From Cohnella terricola (GTDB lineage: Bacteria > Bacillota > Bacilli > Paenibacillales > Paenibacillaceae): a stretch of DNA of 64,000 bases. Numbering within the stretch: position 1 is the first letter of the stretch; every line of letters starts with the position of its first letter. Made by a program: the position numbers and the translations under genes. Location: NCBI RefSeq assembly GCF_007786475.1, contig NZ_VNJJ01000016.1, positions 35,720-99,719 of the forward strand, in the 5' to 3' direction. Shown piece after piece: positions 1 through 8,084 of this stretch. Below the pieces are notes generated by a model, which was not told the DNA's origin, did no database searches, and was given only the letters and a program-made list of their open reading frames with translations.

Positions 1-835
1 CCGCCGGATCCTGCTCGCCTTCGAGTAGCGCCCAGCCGCCGTAATTCCGTTCGATCAATTCGTTCACGATCGGGCGGAAATCGATGTGGCCGTCTCCCGG
101 TACGGTGAATACGCCGTTGCGGATGCAGGTGACGAAGTCCCATCCGGCTTCGCGCGCCTGCGTCAGCCTGGCGAGGCGAACGTCCTTCAGATGAACGTAC
201 GCGATACGGTCGTAGTGCTTCTTGAGCAGCTCCAGCGGATCCGAGCCTCCATACAACGCATGACCGGTATCGTACAGTAGGAAAACCGCTTCCGGATCCG
301 TTAGCGCCATCAGCTTGTCGATCTCCTCCGGGCTCTCGACGACCGTGCCGCCGTGATGGTGGTACGTCAGCTTCATGCCGAGGCCGCGGGCAATCCGGCC
401 CGCCGCGTTCAGGCCTTCCGCCAGGGAAGCCCAGCCCGCGTCGTCCAGCCGGAGCACTTCGCGTTCGTTAGGCGTGCGGCGCGGATCGAAATGCAGCGAA
501 CCGCCGACCTCGCACGTACTGATCACGTTGCTGCCCAAGTCCTTCAGAAATTCGGCGTGCTTCCGGAACGCCTCCAATTCCCGCTCCCGGTAAGCCGGAT
601 CGGAAAACAGCACCGATTTCCATTGCGAGACCAATTGGATGTTCCGTTTGGCCAGCTCTCTTTTCAACGTCGCAACTTCGGTCGGGAACTTGCGCCCCAT
701 CTCCGTCCCGGTCAAGCCGAGCGCCTGTATGTCGTCCATAATTTCTTCGTATGTCGTGTCGTCTCCATGCTCCTTGACGTCTTCCCCGACCCAGTTGATC
801 GGATGCACGCCCAGGCGAAAAGGAAATCGAACCAT
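1..835 (-). CDS. iolE: Inosose dehydratase IolE (C-terminus cut by window edge)
   Basis: TIM-barrel protein of the sugar phosphate isomerase/epimerase type. The family converts scyllo-inosose (2-keto-myo-inositol) to the trihydroxycyclohexane-dione that IolD uses, in the cytoplasmic myo-inositol pathway. About 278 codons are visible, against a usual length near 298. The N-terminus reads MVRFPFRLGVHPINWVGED, typical of IolE, and later motifs include LTYHHHGGTVVES and YDTGHALYGG, which carry metal-binding His/Asp residues in this fold. The ATG at 835 is chosen because GAGGGGG lies 8-10 nt upstream. It starts 15 nt after the iolD stop, so the two are probably co-transcribed. The last roughly 20 residues lie outside the window. 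Confidence 0.9.
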   Translation of the reverse strand, partial: MVRFPFRLGVHPINWVGEDVKEHGDDTTYEEIMDDIQALGLTGTEMGRKFPTEVATLKRELAKRNIQLVSQWKSVLFSDPAYRERELEAFRKHAEFLKDLGSNVISTCEVGGSLHFDPRRTPNEREVLRLDDAGWASLAEGLNAAGRIARGLGMKLTYHHHGGTVVESPEEIDKLMALTDPEAVFLLYDTGHALYGGSDPLELLKKHYDRIAYVHLKDVRLARLTQAREAGWDFVTCIRNGVFTVPGDGHIDFRPIVNELIERNYGGWALLEGEQDPA

Positions 836-850
836 CCGCGTTTCCCCCTC

Positions 851-2716
851 TTAATAGGCTCTTGCTTGCGATTTGCGGGTTTCCATCTTCCGGTGCGCCT
901 CGACGACCTTCGGGCTCTCGGACACTTCGGGAACGCCGACATTCCACCAGGATTCGTAGCCGTCCGTGTTCGTGCCCGCCAGCACGGATATTTCGATCAG
1001 CGTCGTTCTCGTCTCCGCCTTCGCTTGCTCCAGGGCGTTCCGCAACTCCTCCGCCGTGCTCGCCTTGTAGGCGGCCGCTCCGAGGCTGCGGGCGTGGCCC
1101 GCAAAATCGATCAGCATCGTCTCGCCAGAGTAGCGTCCCGTCGAATGCTCGCGGTATCGGAACTCGTTGCCGAAGCCGTCGCTGCCGTGGCCCCGCTGCA
1201 GGTTATGGATGCATTGGAAGCCGTGGTTATCGAACAGCAGCACGGTGAATTTCCGACCTTCCTGCAAGCTCGTGACGAGCTCGGAATGCAGCATCAGGTA
1301 GCTGCCGTCCCCGACGAACGCGTACACTTCGCGATCCGGCTCGGCCAGCGCAACGCCGAACGCTCCGCTGACCTCGTAGCCCATGCAGGAGAAGCCGTAT
1401 TCCATGTGGTAGCCGCGGGAATTGCCGGTCCGCCAGACGCGTTGAAGGTCTCCGGGCAAGCTGCCCGCGGCGCAGACGATGACCGAGCTCTCGTCGATCG
1501 TCTCGTTGATGACGCCGAGCGCTCTCGTTTGGGCAAATCCGTCGCTCCGTTCGACCGCGTATAACCGGTCGACCTCGCCGTTCCATTCTCGGCGTTGCGC
1601 CGCGATCTCCCCGTCACCGTAAGAAGCAGCGTAGCCTGCTTCCGTGAGAGCCTCGCCGAGCAGCCGAATCGACTCCAAGGCGTCTCCCGCCAAAACCGTT
1701 CCGTCAAGCTTCACGGCATCCATCCGATTGACGTTCAAGTTCAGGAATCGTGCTTCCGGATGAACGAAAGCGGATTTCGACGCTGTCGTGAAGTCGGAAT
1801 ACCGCGTCCCGATGCCGATGATCAAATCCGCCTCGCGTGCCAGCCGGTTCGCGGTCCGGGAGCCGGTCACCCCGATGCCTCCGACGTACAGCGGATGGTT
1901 CCATGGGAGCGAGCCTTTGCCCGCTTGCGTCTCCGCGACCGGAATGCCGAACTTCTCGGCGAACGCCGCCAGCTCTTCCCCGGCGCCTGAGTATTGCACT
2001 CCGCCACCGGCGACGATAAGCGGCCGTTTCGCGCCGGTCGCGAGCCGGGTCGCCTGGCGGAGAGCCTCCGCCGTCGGAGCTTGACGGTCGACGCAGTGGA
2101 CGCGCTTCTCGAAGAAGGAAGCCGGATAGTCGTAAGCTTCGGCCTGAACGTCCTGCGGAAGAGCGAGCGTCACCGCACCTGTCTCTGACGGGTCTGTGAG
2201 TACCCGCATCGCGTTCAGCGTCGCGGTCATCAGTTGCTCGGGACGGACGATCCTGTCCCAATATTTGCTCACGGGCTTGAAGCAGTCGGTCGCCGAGATC
2301 GTGTAGTCGTGGCTAGCTTCGAGCTGCTGGAGCACCGGGTCGGGTTGCCGGGAAGCGAAGTTGTCGCCGGGCAGAAGCAGCAGCGGAATCCGGTTTACTG
2401 TCGCCGTCCCGGCGGCCGTCACCATGTTTAGAGCGCCAGGGCCGATCGAGGACGTACAGGCGTAGATTTTCCTGCGCAGCGATTGTTTGGCGTAAGCGGT
2501 CGCCGCGTGCGCCATTCCTTGCTCGCTCTTGCCTTGCACGTAGACGAGGCTCCCAGGGCTGCGCTCGAGCGCCTCGCCAATGCCAGTCACGTTGCCATGG
2601 CCGAAAATGCCCATGACCCCGGTGACGAATTTCGTTTCGATACCGTCGACGGAAACGTATTGCCGATCGAGGAACCGCAGCAGGGCTTGCGCCATCGTCA
2701 AGCGAATCGTCGTCAT
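851..2716 (-). CDS. iolD: 3D-(3,5/4)-trihydroxycyclohexane-1,2-dione hydrolase IolD
   Basis: Thiamine-diphosphate enzyme that opens the cyclohexane-dione ring to 5-deoxy-glucuronate in myo-inositol catabolism. Its 621 residues are close to the family's usual length of about 637. The layout is the acetolactate-synthase type: an N-terminal Pyr domain with the activating Glu in KSEQGMAHAAT (near residue 64), a central Rossmann-like domain (about 210-345), and a C-terminal PP domain with the ThDP/Mg motif GDGSYLM near residue 470 followed by DNHGFQ. The ATG at 2716 follows a GGAGAT ribosome site. It is the first visible gene of the minus-strand iol operon, and palindromic operators lie immediately upstream. 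Confidence 0.93.
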   Translation of the reverse strand: MTTIRLTMAQALLRFLDRQYVSVDGIETKFVTGVMGIFGHGNVTGIGEALERSPGSLVYVQGKSEQGMAHAATAYAKQSLRRKIYACTSSIGPGALNMVTAAGTATVNRIPLLLLPGDNFASRQPDPVLQQLEASHDYTISATDCFKPVSKYWDRIVRPEQLMTATLNAMRVLTDPSETGAVTLALPQDVQAEAYDYPASFFEKRVHCVDRQAPTAEALRQATRLATGAKRPLIVAGGGVQYSGAGEELAAFAEKFGIPVAETQAGKGSLPWNHPLYVGGIGVTGSRTANRLAREADLIIGIGTRYSDFTTASKSAFVHPEARFLNLNVNRMDAVKLDGTVLAGDALESIRLLGEALTEAGYAASYGDGEIAAQRREWNGEVDRLYAVERSDGFAQTRALGVINETIDESSVIVCAAGSLPGDLQRVWRTGNSRGYHMEYGFSCMGYEVSGAFGVALAEPDREVYAFVGDGSYLMLHSELVTSLQEGRKFTVLLFDNHGFQCIHNLQRGHGSDGFGNEFRYREHSTGRYSGETMLIDFAGHARSLGAAAYKASTAEELRNALEQAKAETRTTLIEISVLAGTNTDGYESWWNVGVPEVSESPKVVEAHRKMETRKSQARAY

Positions 2717-2740
2717 TAGGTTATCTCCGATCTAAAATTG

Positions 2741-2811
2741 TTAAGCGCTTATAATGATTGCGCTTTTATAATTAGTTAATGCCATGTATAATAATAGGTA
2801 AAGCGCTTAAT
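2741..2811. promoter_or_regulatory. Divergent control region with LacI-type palindromes
   Basis: A perfect 10-bp palindrome TAAGCGCTTA lies at 2742-2751. A related TAAAGCGCTTAA lies at 2799-2811, about 58 bp centre to centre, with a partial copy (TTGCGCTTTTA) between them. Such GCGC-centred palindromes are typical of LacI/GalR-family operators, including CcpA cre sites. They sit between iolD and the divergent gene at 2870 and overlap AT-rich promoter-like DNA, including a TATAAT at 2787-2792. The identity of the regulator is not shown. Confidence 0.55.
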
Positions 2812-2869
2812 CAAATCATACATCGAAGCGCAGCCAAAATCAATCTACTTTTTTAGGAGGCCGTCCAAA

Positions 2870-3541
2870 ATGACTTTATCCGCCGATTTCCCGCACCGAG
2901 AAACCGTTCTGCGACTCGCTCCGATTCTGTGCGTCGACCGGAACGAGCCTTTCGATCCGATCCGGATCGGGGTGACCGTATTCGAACAGACGGCTCTTTC
3001 TCCTTCATTCGACCGTACAGTCGTCGTTGATCCGGAGCATACGGCACTCGTCGTCGAGTACGCCGTCTACTGGGACTATGATATCCAGCACTTATACGAC
3101 CTGGAGCACGTCTGGATTTACGTCGGCCATGACGGACGGATTCGCAGCTGCGAAGTCAGCTTCCACGGCCGCTACATGGTCGGGCTGATGCGCGACCACA
3201 GCAACATGACGGAGGATGGCCGGACGAAGGTGTACGTTCAGCCCGGCAAACACGCGATGGCTGCGATGGAGGAGCTGTTCCGCCTGCTTCCGAACGTGGA
3301 ATCCTGCTGCCTGGAGGAAGCCGGAAAGGACGGCCTGCTCGAGCCCGAAATGTTCCGCGGAACCTTCAAAACAGGACCGGCAGACGACGCGCTATCGGAG
3401 CGGATCTTGCGCACGTTTGCCTTCCAGCCTTCATTCGAGTACGTACCGGCCGAGCTGTCGGACGACATATTCGTCTCTTGGAAGGAGCTACGTGGGGAGA
3501 TCCCGGTACGCATGAATGCTTTGCTAGCCTCGTACGCTTGA
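2870..3541 (+). CDS. Conserved hypothetical protein divergent from iolD
   Basis: A soluble protein of 223 residues with no signal peptide or membrane segment. The ATG at 2870 follows AGGAGG with good spacing, so translation is well supported. A central acidic/aromatic stretch (about residues 62-85) contains YDIQHLYDLEHVWIYVG, with a His/Asp/Glu/His cluster that could bind metal. It faintly recalls the GHRHDWEH motif of NPP1-type proteins, but this is too weak to assign a fold. Divergence from iolD across shared operators suggests carbohydrate-linked control, though no function can be assigned. A terminator-like hairpin follows at 3661. Confidence 0.75.
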   Translation: MTLSADFPHRETVLRLAPILCVDRNEPFDPIRIGVTVFEQTALSPSFDRTVVVDPEHTALVVEYAVYWDYDIQHLYDLEHVWIYVGHDGRIRSCEVSFHGRYMVGLMRDHSNMTEDGRTKVYVQPGKHAMAAMEELFRLLPNVESCCLEEAGKDGLLEPEMFRGTFKTGPADDALSERILRTFAFQPSFEYVPAELSDDIFVSWKELRGEIPVRMNALLASYA

Positions 3542-3660
3542 TCGCTCATTTGTACGCCGAAGTCGGTCCATCCGAATGTCTCTGCGCCAAGCTGCCTCTA
3601 TCGGAAATGAATGGCGACGGCACCGGGGCGCGTTGTCACGATATTGTCCCTCTAAGAAAA

Positions 3661-3691
3661 ACCGTCAGGGATAAGTTCGTTCCCTGACGGT
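3661..3691 (+). terminator. Rho-independent terminator-like hairpin
   Basis: Stem ACCGTCAGGGA / TCCCTGACGGT with an 9-nt loop, followed by CCTTTT on the plus strand and preceded by AAAAA, so the minus strand also ends in a T-run. Nearly the same hairpin and flanks recur at 63706, again joined to the palindromic repeat. Confidence 0.7.
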
Positions 3692-3715
3692 CCTTTTGAG
3701 TATGTTCGCTCCTTT

Positions 3716-3905
3716 TAGCGATGTTTTTCATCGTACTTGCTACCCATCAGCGCCCCACAAGGCGGAAGAACGGTGTTTTACATCACTATTCACCCCGGAG
3801 ACGAACAAAAAGAGGCGGCTCGATCCTCTTAGCGATGTTTTTCATCGTACTTGCTACCCATCAGCGCCCCACAAGGCGGAAGTACGATGTTTTTCATCAC
3901 TAATT
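3716..3905. repeat. Two units of a dispersed palindromic repeat (copy A)
   Basis: Two roughly 75-bp units start at 3716 and 3830 with a 114-bp period. Each begins TAGCGATGTTTTTCATCGTA and ends AGTACGATGTTTTTCATCAC or a close variant. GATG-TTTTT-CATC is itself a small hairpin with a T5 loop, and the two ends of a unit are also inverted relative to each other. Related copies lie at 32191-32379 and 63757-63877. Short reading frames across the repeat are by-products and are not called as genes. Confidence 0.85.
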
Positions 3906-3989
3906 ACCCCAGGAACCCAGAAAAAACGAAAAAGATGAAGACCTGCTTCACCTCCGGAAACTTATAAATATTATACTGTCAAAGAATCA

Positions 3990-4010
3990 GGCGCTTCGCA
4001 AAGAAGCGCC
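3990..4010 (-). terminator. Hairpin downstream of the binding-protein gene
   Basis: An 8-bp inverted repeat GGCGCTTC / GAAGCGCC with a 5-nt loop lies about 30 nt beyond the stop of the solute-binding protein gene. The T-run is weak on both strands, so the terminator role is tentative. Confidence 0.5.
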
Positions 4011-4042
4011 CGACTCGTTTATTCTATCCTCGGCTCCTTGAC

Positions 4043-5719
4043 TTAGGAAGAAGCTTTCATCGTGTTGTCATATGCCGTTTGAAGAATTTCAATATAGCGG
4101 TCCAGCTTCAGGTTTTGCAGCCCTTTGACGTAGGCGTCCCAGTCTCTGTCCAGATCCTTATTCCCTGTTACGAATTGAAGCGCGTTCTGCTCGATGTAAT
4201 TGCGGATGTTCGTCTGCAGCATGCTCGACTCGTCAACAGTCGCCGGATCGACCCAAAGAGCCCAGATCGGGAACAGTTCTTTAGGCTCGTGCCCTTGATA
4301 GAGCAGAGTCGCTTGGTACAACCGACGCTCATAGTTCGCCTGATCGTAGATATCCGTGCCTTGCACCCAGCTATCGCGATATTCTTTCGGCATGTAGAAG
4401 TGTCCCATGCCGCTCCAGCCGGCGTTGTGCGGCGTCTCGCCCGTCTTGGTTGGAATCGGCTTCACCACTGGCGTCACTCCTTCTCCCAAAGCTATGTCGC
4501 CCGGTGCCGGATCTTCCCAGTCGATGCCTTTCATACCGCTGCCGCCGTTCGTTTGGCCTTCCGGCGTGTACATATAGTTGGCAAGCTTTATGAGAGCCAC
4601 CTTTGCCTCTTCGCTTGCTTTGTTCGTGATGACGAACTTCGCGCCAGGGGATGCCCCGCCATTGTCGTGAGTGGCCATGGAACCGCCCGGACCCGTAAGC
4701 GGAGGAACCGGATTGTAATCCGGGGAGCGAGGACCGTCCAAGTTCACGAAGATAGCCGGATGCATGCCCGCAGCTGCGCCTAGAATTTCAGCGTCCGCGT
4801 TCTCCCCGATTTTTTTGAACGCTTCCGAGTTTTGCGTGAATGCGCCCGGATCGATCAGCCCTTCGTCGTAAAGCGATTTGACATAAGCCAAGCCCGCTTT
4901 CCATTCCGGCTTGATCGCGGCGGATTCCACCTTGCCGTTCGTGAAATTCAAATAGTTGCGATCGTCGTTATAGACGAACGGATTCATCAGGAACGGCAGG
5001 ACTCGAACGCCGAAATCCTCCGTGGAGCCGCTCAACGCCACCTCGTCCGGTTTGCCGTTGCCGTTCGGGTCCTGAGTCTTGAATGCCTTCAGCACGTTCT
5101 TGAATTCTTCCGGCGTCGTCGGCATTTGCAGGTTCAGCTTTTCAAGCCATTTTGTATTGATCCACATCTTGTTCGGATAAGAACAGTGGAAGCATTGCGT
5201 ATAAGCACCCAGACCGTAAATATTGCCGTCGGGAGCCGTATTCAACGTTCGCAGATCGATGTTGCTTTCCATTGCCGCCTTGATGTTCGGCGCGTATTGG
5301 TCGATCAGATCGTTCAGCGGCACGATGACGCCTTGTTTACCGAATTTCAGCAGATCGGCTTGCGAGAATTGATCATAGTAGTGCGTCAAAATATAAGCAT
5401 CCGGATAATCCCCGCTGGCAAGGGAGATTTGGCGCTTTTCTTTGGCGCCGTCGGACGGAATTGTCTCGAACTTGAATTTGATATTGAACATTTCTTCGGC
5501 GAATTTCGTGAACTTGTTGGTCGCCAGGTCGATGCCTTGCTCCTGGACGGCAAAAACGCTAATCTCCACAGGTTTGGACGGATTTTCCGACGGAGCCGAA
5601 GCGCCTTGAGAAGGCGAACTGTTGGTTCCGGAATTGCCTTTGTTGCCCCCCGAACAGGCTGCGAGCAAGAGGCTAAACACGAGTAAGACCGATAACAGAC
5701 TCCATGCCGTTTTTTTCAT
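4043..5719 (-). CDS. Extracellular solute-binding lipoprotein of a sugar ABC importer (LplA-like)
   Basis: Substrate-binding component of a carbohydrate ABC transporter, predicted to be tethered outside the membrane. 558 residues, typical of the long LplA-like family of Paenibacillus. It begins MKKTAWSLLSVLLVFSLLLA and then has the lipobox LLLAAC, so Cys is lipidated after signal peptidase II cleavage. A low-complexity Gly/Ser/Asn linker follows, then the mature domain. The ATG at 5719 is preferred over one 24 nt upstream because AAAGGGGAGC precedes it at proper spacing. It is the last gene of a minus-strand set with two permeases. No ATPase is encoded here, as is common when a shared MsmX-type ATPase is used. 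The substrate is inferred from the neighbouring glycosidases. Confidence 0.9.
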   Translation of the reverse strand: MKKTAWSLLSVLLVFSLLLAACSGGNKGNSGTNSSPSQGASAPSENPSKPVEISVFAVQEQGIDLATNKFTKFAEEMFNIKFKFETIPSDGAKEKRQISLASGDYPDAYILTHYYDQFSQADLLKFGKQGVIVPLNDLIDQYAPNIKAAMESNIDLRTLNTAPDGNIYGLGAYTQCFHCSYPNKMWINTKWLEKLNLQMPTTPEEFKNVLKAFKTQDPNGNGKPDEVALSGSTEDFGVRVLPFLMNPFVYNDDRNYLNFTNGKVESAAIKPEWKAGLAYVKSLYDEGLIDPGAFTQNSEAFKKIGENADAEILGAAAGMHPAIFVNLDGPRSPDYNPVPPLTGPGGSMATHDNGGASPGAKFVITNKASEEAKVALIKLANYMYTPEGQTNGGSGMKGIDWEDPAPGDIALGEGVTPVVKPIPTKTGETPHNAGWSGMGHFYMPKEYRDSWVQGTDIYDQANYERRLYQATLLYQGHEPKELFPIWALWVDPATVDESSMLQTNIRNYIEQNALQFVTGNKDLDRDWDAYVKGLQNLKLDRYIEILQTAYDNTMKASS

Positions 5720-5834
5720 TTCGATCGTTGCTCCCCTTTGCATGTTGGAATTTAGTATACCAAATCGGTGTTTCGAAGACTTCCGAATTTACATCCGACT
5801 CACCACCTTAACGAAGTGTACAGCGGACGGGGAA

Positions 5835-6743
5835 TCAGCCCTTGACCGAGCCGACGAGCATCCCTTGCACGAAAAACCTTTGCACGAATGGATAAATGAC
5901 GAGCACCGGAAGCGTCGCAACCACGATCAGCGAATACTTGAGCAGCTCCGCCATCTGCGCTCTCTGCACCTGAATACTCGGGTCCATGACGCCGGCGCTG
6001 TTGTTCTGGATAATGATGCTTCGAAGGACGAGTTGAAGCGGATACAGCTTATCGGATTTCAAGTAGATCAGGGCGTCGAAATAGGCGTTCCACTGTCCGA
6101 CCGCGTACATGAGTACGAGCACCGCGATGATCGGCTTGGAGAGCGGGATGACGACGCTGGCCAGAAAACGCCAGTCGCTGCACCCGTCAATCTCGCTCGC
6201 TTCAATCAACTCCCCCGGAATCGTCGACTGGAAGAAAGACCGCGCGATGATGACCTGCCATACCCATACCGCGTTCGGAATAAGCAGAGCTAGGCGGGAG
6301 TCAATCAGTCCGAGTTCCTTGACGACCATATAGGTCGGAATCAATCCCCCGTTGAACAACATCGTGAACGTGACGAGCATAAGGATCGCGCTCCGTCCGA
6401 AGAACGATTTTCGGGACAGCGGATAGGCCAGCATGATGGTTAGGATCACGCTGACGATCGTGCCTGCCGTCATATAGAACAAAGAGTTGCCGTATCCGGT
6501 CATGATCTGAGGCGTTCGAAAGATCGTCTCGAAACCTTTGAACGAAATATCCACCGGCCACAGCCACACTTGTCCCGAAGTGACGGCGGTAGGGCTGCTA
6601 ATGGAACTGCTGAGAATGTAGATGAGCGGATAAAGAACGACGATCAACACGACGGTCAAAATCGCATAGATTGCGATCATAAACGTCCGGTCGCCGGCCG
6701 ATTCCCGGATTTTGCGCCGTGGCGCCGCTGCGGATATAGCCAT
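5835..6743 (-). CDS. Carbohydrate ABC transporter permease (LplC/YtcP type)
   Basis: Inner-membrane permease of 302 residues with about six transmembrane segments. The first is near residues 24-45 (IAIYAILTVVLIVVLYPLIY) and is followed by SSSISSP, usual for LplC-like proteins. The coupling loop that docks on the ATPase is EASEIDGCSDWRFLASVVIPLSKP, within the EAA-type region near residue 190. The ATG at 6743 is chosen over an upstream one because AAGGAGAG lies just before it. It pairs with the permease at 6798 and the binding protein at 4043. Confidence 0.92.
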   Translation of the reverse strand: MAISAAAPRRKIRESAGDRTFMIAIYAILTVVLIVVLYPLIYILSSSISSPTAVTSGQVWLWPVDISFKGFETIFRTPQIMTGYGNSLFYMTAGTIVSVILTIMLAYPLSRKSFFGRSAILMLVTFTMLFNGGLIPTYMVVKELGLIDSRLALLIPNAVWVWQVIIARSFFQSTIPGELIEASEIDGCSDWRFLASVVIPLSKPIIAVLVLMYAVGQWNAYFDALIYLKSDKLYPLQLVLRSIIIQNNSAGVMDPSIQVQRAQMAELLKYSLIVVATLPVLVIYPFVQRFFVQGMLVGSVKG

Positions 6744-6797
6744 GTGAACTCTCTCCTTACTTGAACTTGGATTGCGACGAAATGCCCGCTGCACCTA

Positions 6798-7751
6798 CTA
6801 CCAGATGCTCGTGTTGGATAGACGCTTCGCTAGGGTATTTACTGTCACGAGAAGGATCAGGTTGATCACCGAGTTGAACAATCCGACGGCTGTCGCAAAA
6901 CTGTAATTGGCGTTTAGCAGGCCCATACCGTAGACATAAGTTGCGATGACCTCGGATGCAGGCAGATTAAGCGAGTTTTGCAGCAAATAAATTTTCTCGA
7001 AGCCGATCGTCATGACATTGCCGACGTTTAAGATCAGAATAATCGTAACGGTCGGCAGAATACCGGGCAGATCGACGTGGATGATTTTCTGCAGCCGGGA
7101 CGCCCCATCTACTTTGGCCGCTTCATACAGCGTCGGATCGATGCCGGCCAGCGCCGCCAAATAGATGACTGCCGAATAACCCGCAGTCTGCCAAATTTCT
7201 GACCAAACGTAGATCGATCTGAACATGCCCGGCTCGCCCAGAAAATTGATCGGCTCTAATCCGAAATGCTGGAGCGCGACGTTCGCAAAACCGAGCCTCG
7301 GCGCCAAGAACAGCATGAGGATGGACACCATGACGACGGTAGAGATGAAATACGGGGCGAACGTGACGAGTTGGACGACGCGCCTGAATCGCCCGCTGCG
7401 TATTTCGTTCAACATGAGCGCGAGCAGAATCGGAATCGGGAAGCCCGCTAGTAGAAGGTAGAAGCTAAGCAGCAGTGTGTTTTTGAGCAAGGTCCAGAAA
7501 ATCGGGTTTTCGAAAAACAATTCAAAGTGTTTGAGGCCGACCCACGGGCTGCCCCAAATGCCTTTAATAACATTAAAATCTTTGAATGCCAGCACCGCGT
7601 TAGCCATCGGGTAATACTTGAATATTAGAAAAAACAGCAGAGGAGGCAGGATGAGCAAGTAGAGCTGCCAATGATTTTTAAGGCTTTTGACCGCCTGAGC
7701 CGCATATCCCTCCCGCGTTCTCCGAATGCGCTTTAACGTTTGTTTTTCCAA
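6798..7751 (-). CDS. Carbohydrate ABC transporter permease (LplB type)
   Basis: Partner permease of about 317 residues. It has a basic N-terminus, about six transmembrane segments beginning near residue 31 (LYLLILPPLLFFLIFKYYP), and the EAA-type loop YEAAKVDGASRLQKIIHVDLPG near residue 215. The start is uncertain. The first standard start is TTG at 7751, but the only strong ribosome site (AGGAGGG) lies about 25 nt further upstream. Its spacing would suit a CTG at 7769, in frame, adding six residues. It opens the transporter operon and has a palindromic operator upstream. Confidence 0.9.
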   Translation of the reverse strand: MEKQTLKRIRRTREGYAAQAVKSLKNHWQLYLLILPPLLFFLIFKYYPMANAVLAFKDFNVIKGIWGSPWVGLKHFELFFENPIFWTLLKNTLLLSFYLLLAGFPIPILLALMLNEIRSGRFRRVVQLVTFAPYFISTVVMVSILMLFLAPRLGFANVALQHFGLEPINFLGEPGMFRSIYVWSEIWQTAGYSAVIYLAALAGIDPTLYEAAKVDGASRLQKIIHVDLPGILPTVTIILILNVGNVMTIGFEKIYLLQNSLNLPASEVIATYVYGMGLLNANYSFATAVGLFNSVINLILLVTVNTLAKRLSNTSIW

Positions 7752-7796
7752 AATCTCGGACGATTGCAGAATGATCCCTCCTGTTCGGTGAACGGC

Positions 7797-7813
7797 TTAT
7801 GATAGCGCTTTCT
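7797..7813 (-). promoter_or_regulatory. Cre-like operator upstream of the transporter operon
   Basis: Minus-strand AGAAAGCGCTATCAT closely resembles the CcpA cre consensus (TGWAANCGNTNWCA) and other LacI-family sites. Its core AGCGCTATCATAA is identical to one upstream of the AraC regulator at 10397, which suggests shared control of importer and regulator. Confidence 0.5.
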
Positions 7814-7973
7814 GTGCTTGATATTAGGACATTTCCATGCTTTTCGGATAGGTACAATTCGGTGTTTTTGCATCCCTTTCTCCCGATTTTCGGGGGACAT
7901 TTCGCCGTCTCCCGGCCACGAATCGCAGCGCTTTCATTTTGTCGTTTACGGGGGATGTTCCGCGCGTCAAAAA

Positions 7974-8011
7974 GGACCTCGATCCCCGTTGGTTCGGGAA
8001 TTCGAGGTCCT
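7974..8011 (-). terminator. Rho-independent terminator after the AraC/YesS gene
   Basis: Stem AGGACCTCGA / TCGAGGTCCT followed on the minus strand by TTTTT. It separates the regulator at 8085 from the transporter operon, so the latter needs its own promoter. Confidence 0.75.
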
Positions 8012-8084
8012 ATAAGTCAGTCCTAGTCGGTGCCGTTAGCTCAAACAGTACGGCTAGCCATATGTGAAGATGCTCGGTTCCGCG

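Noticed and set aside
353..1564. Long plus-strand frame opposite iolD and iolE
   Set aside because: Antisense shadow of high-GC codon usage in well-identified genes; composition Arg/Ala-rich with no motif.
3696..3938. Short frames across the palindromic repeat (also at 32202-32387 and 63615-63827)
   Set aside because: The peptides (DEKHR-like) follow repeat sequence on both strands; no ribosome site or family match.
4079..5686. Two plus-strand frames opposite the binding-protein gene
   Set aside because: Antisense to a clear lipoprotein gene; no motifs.
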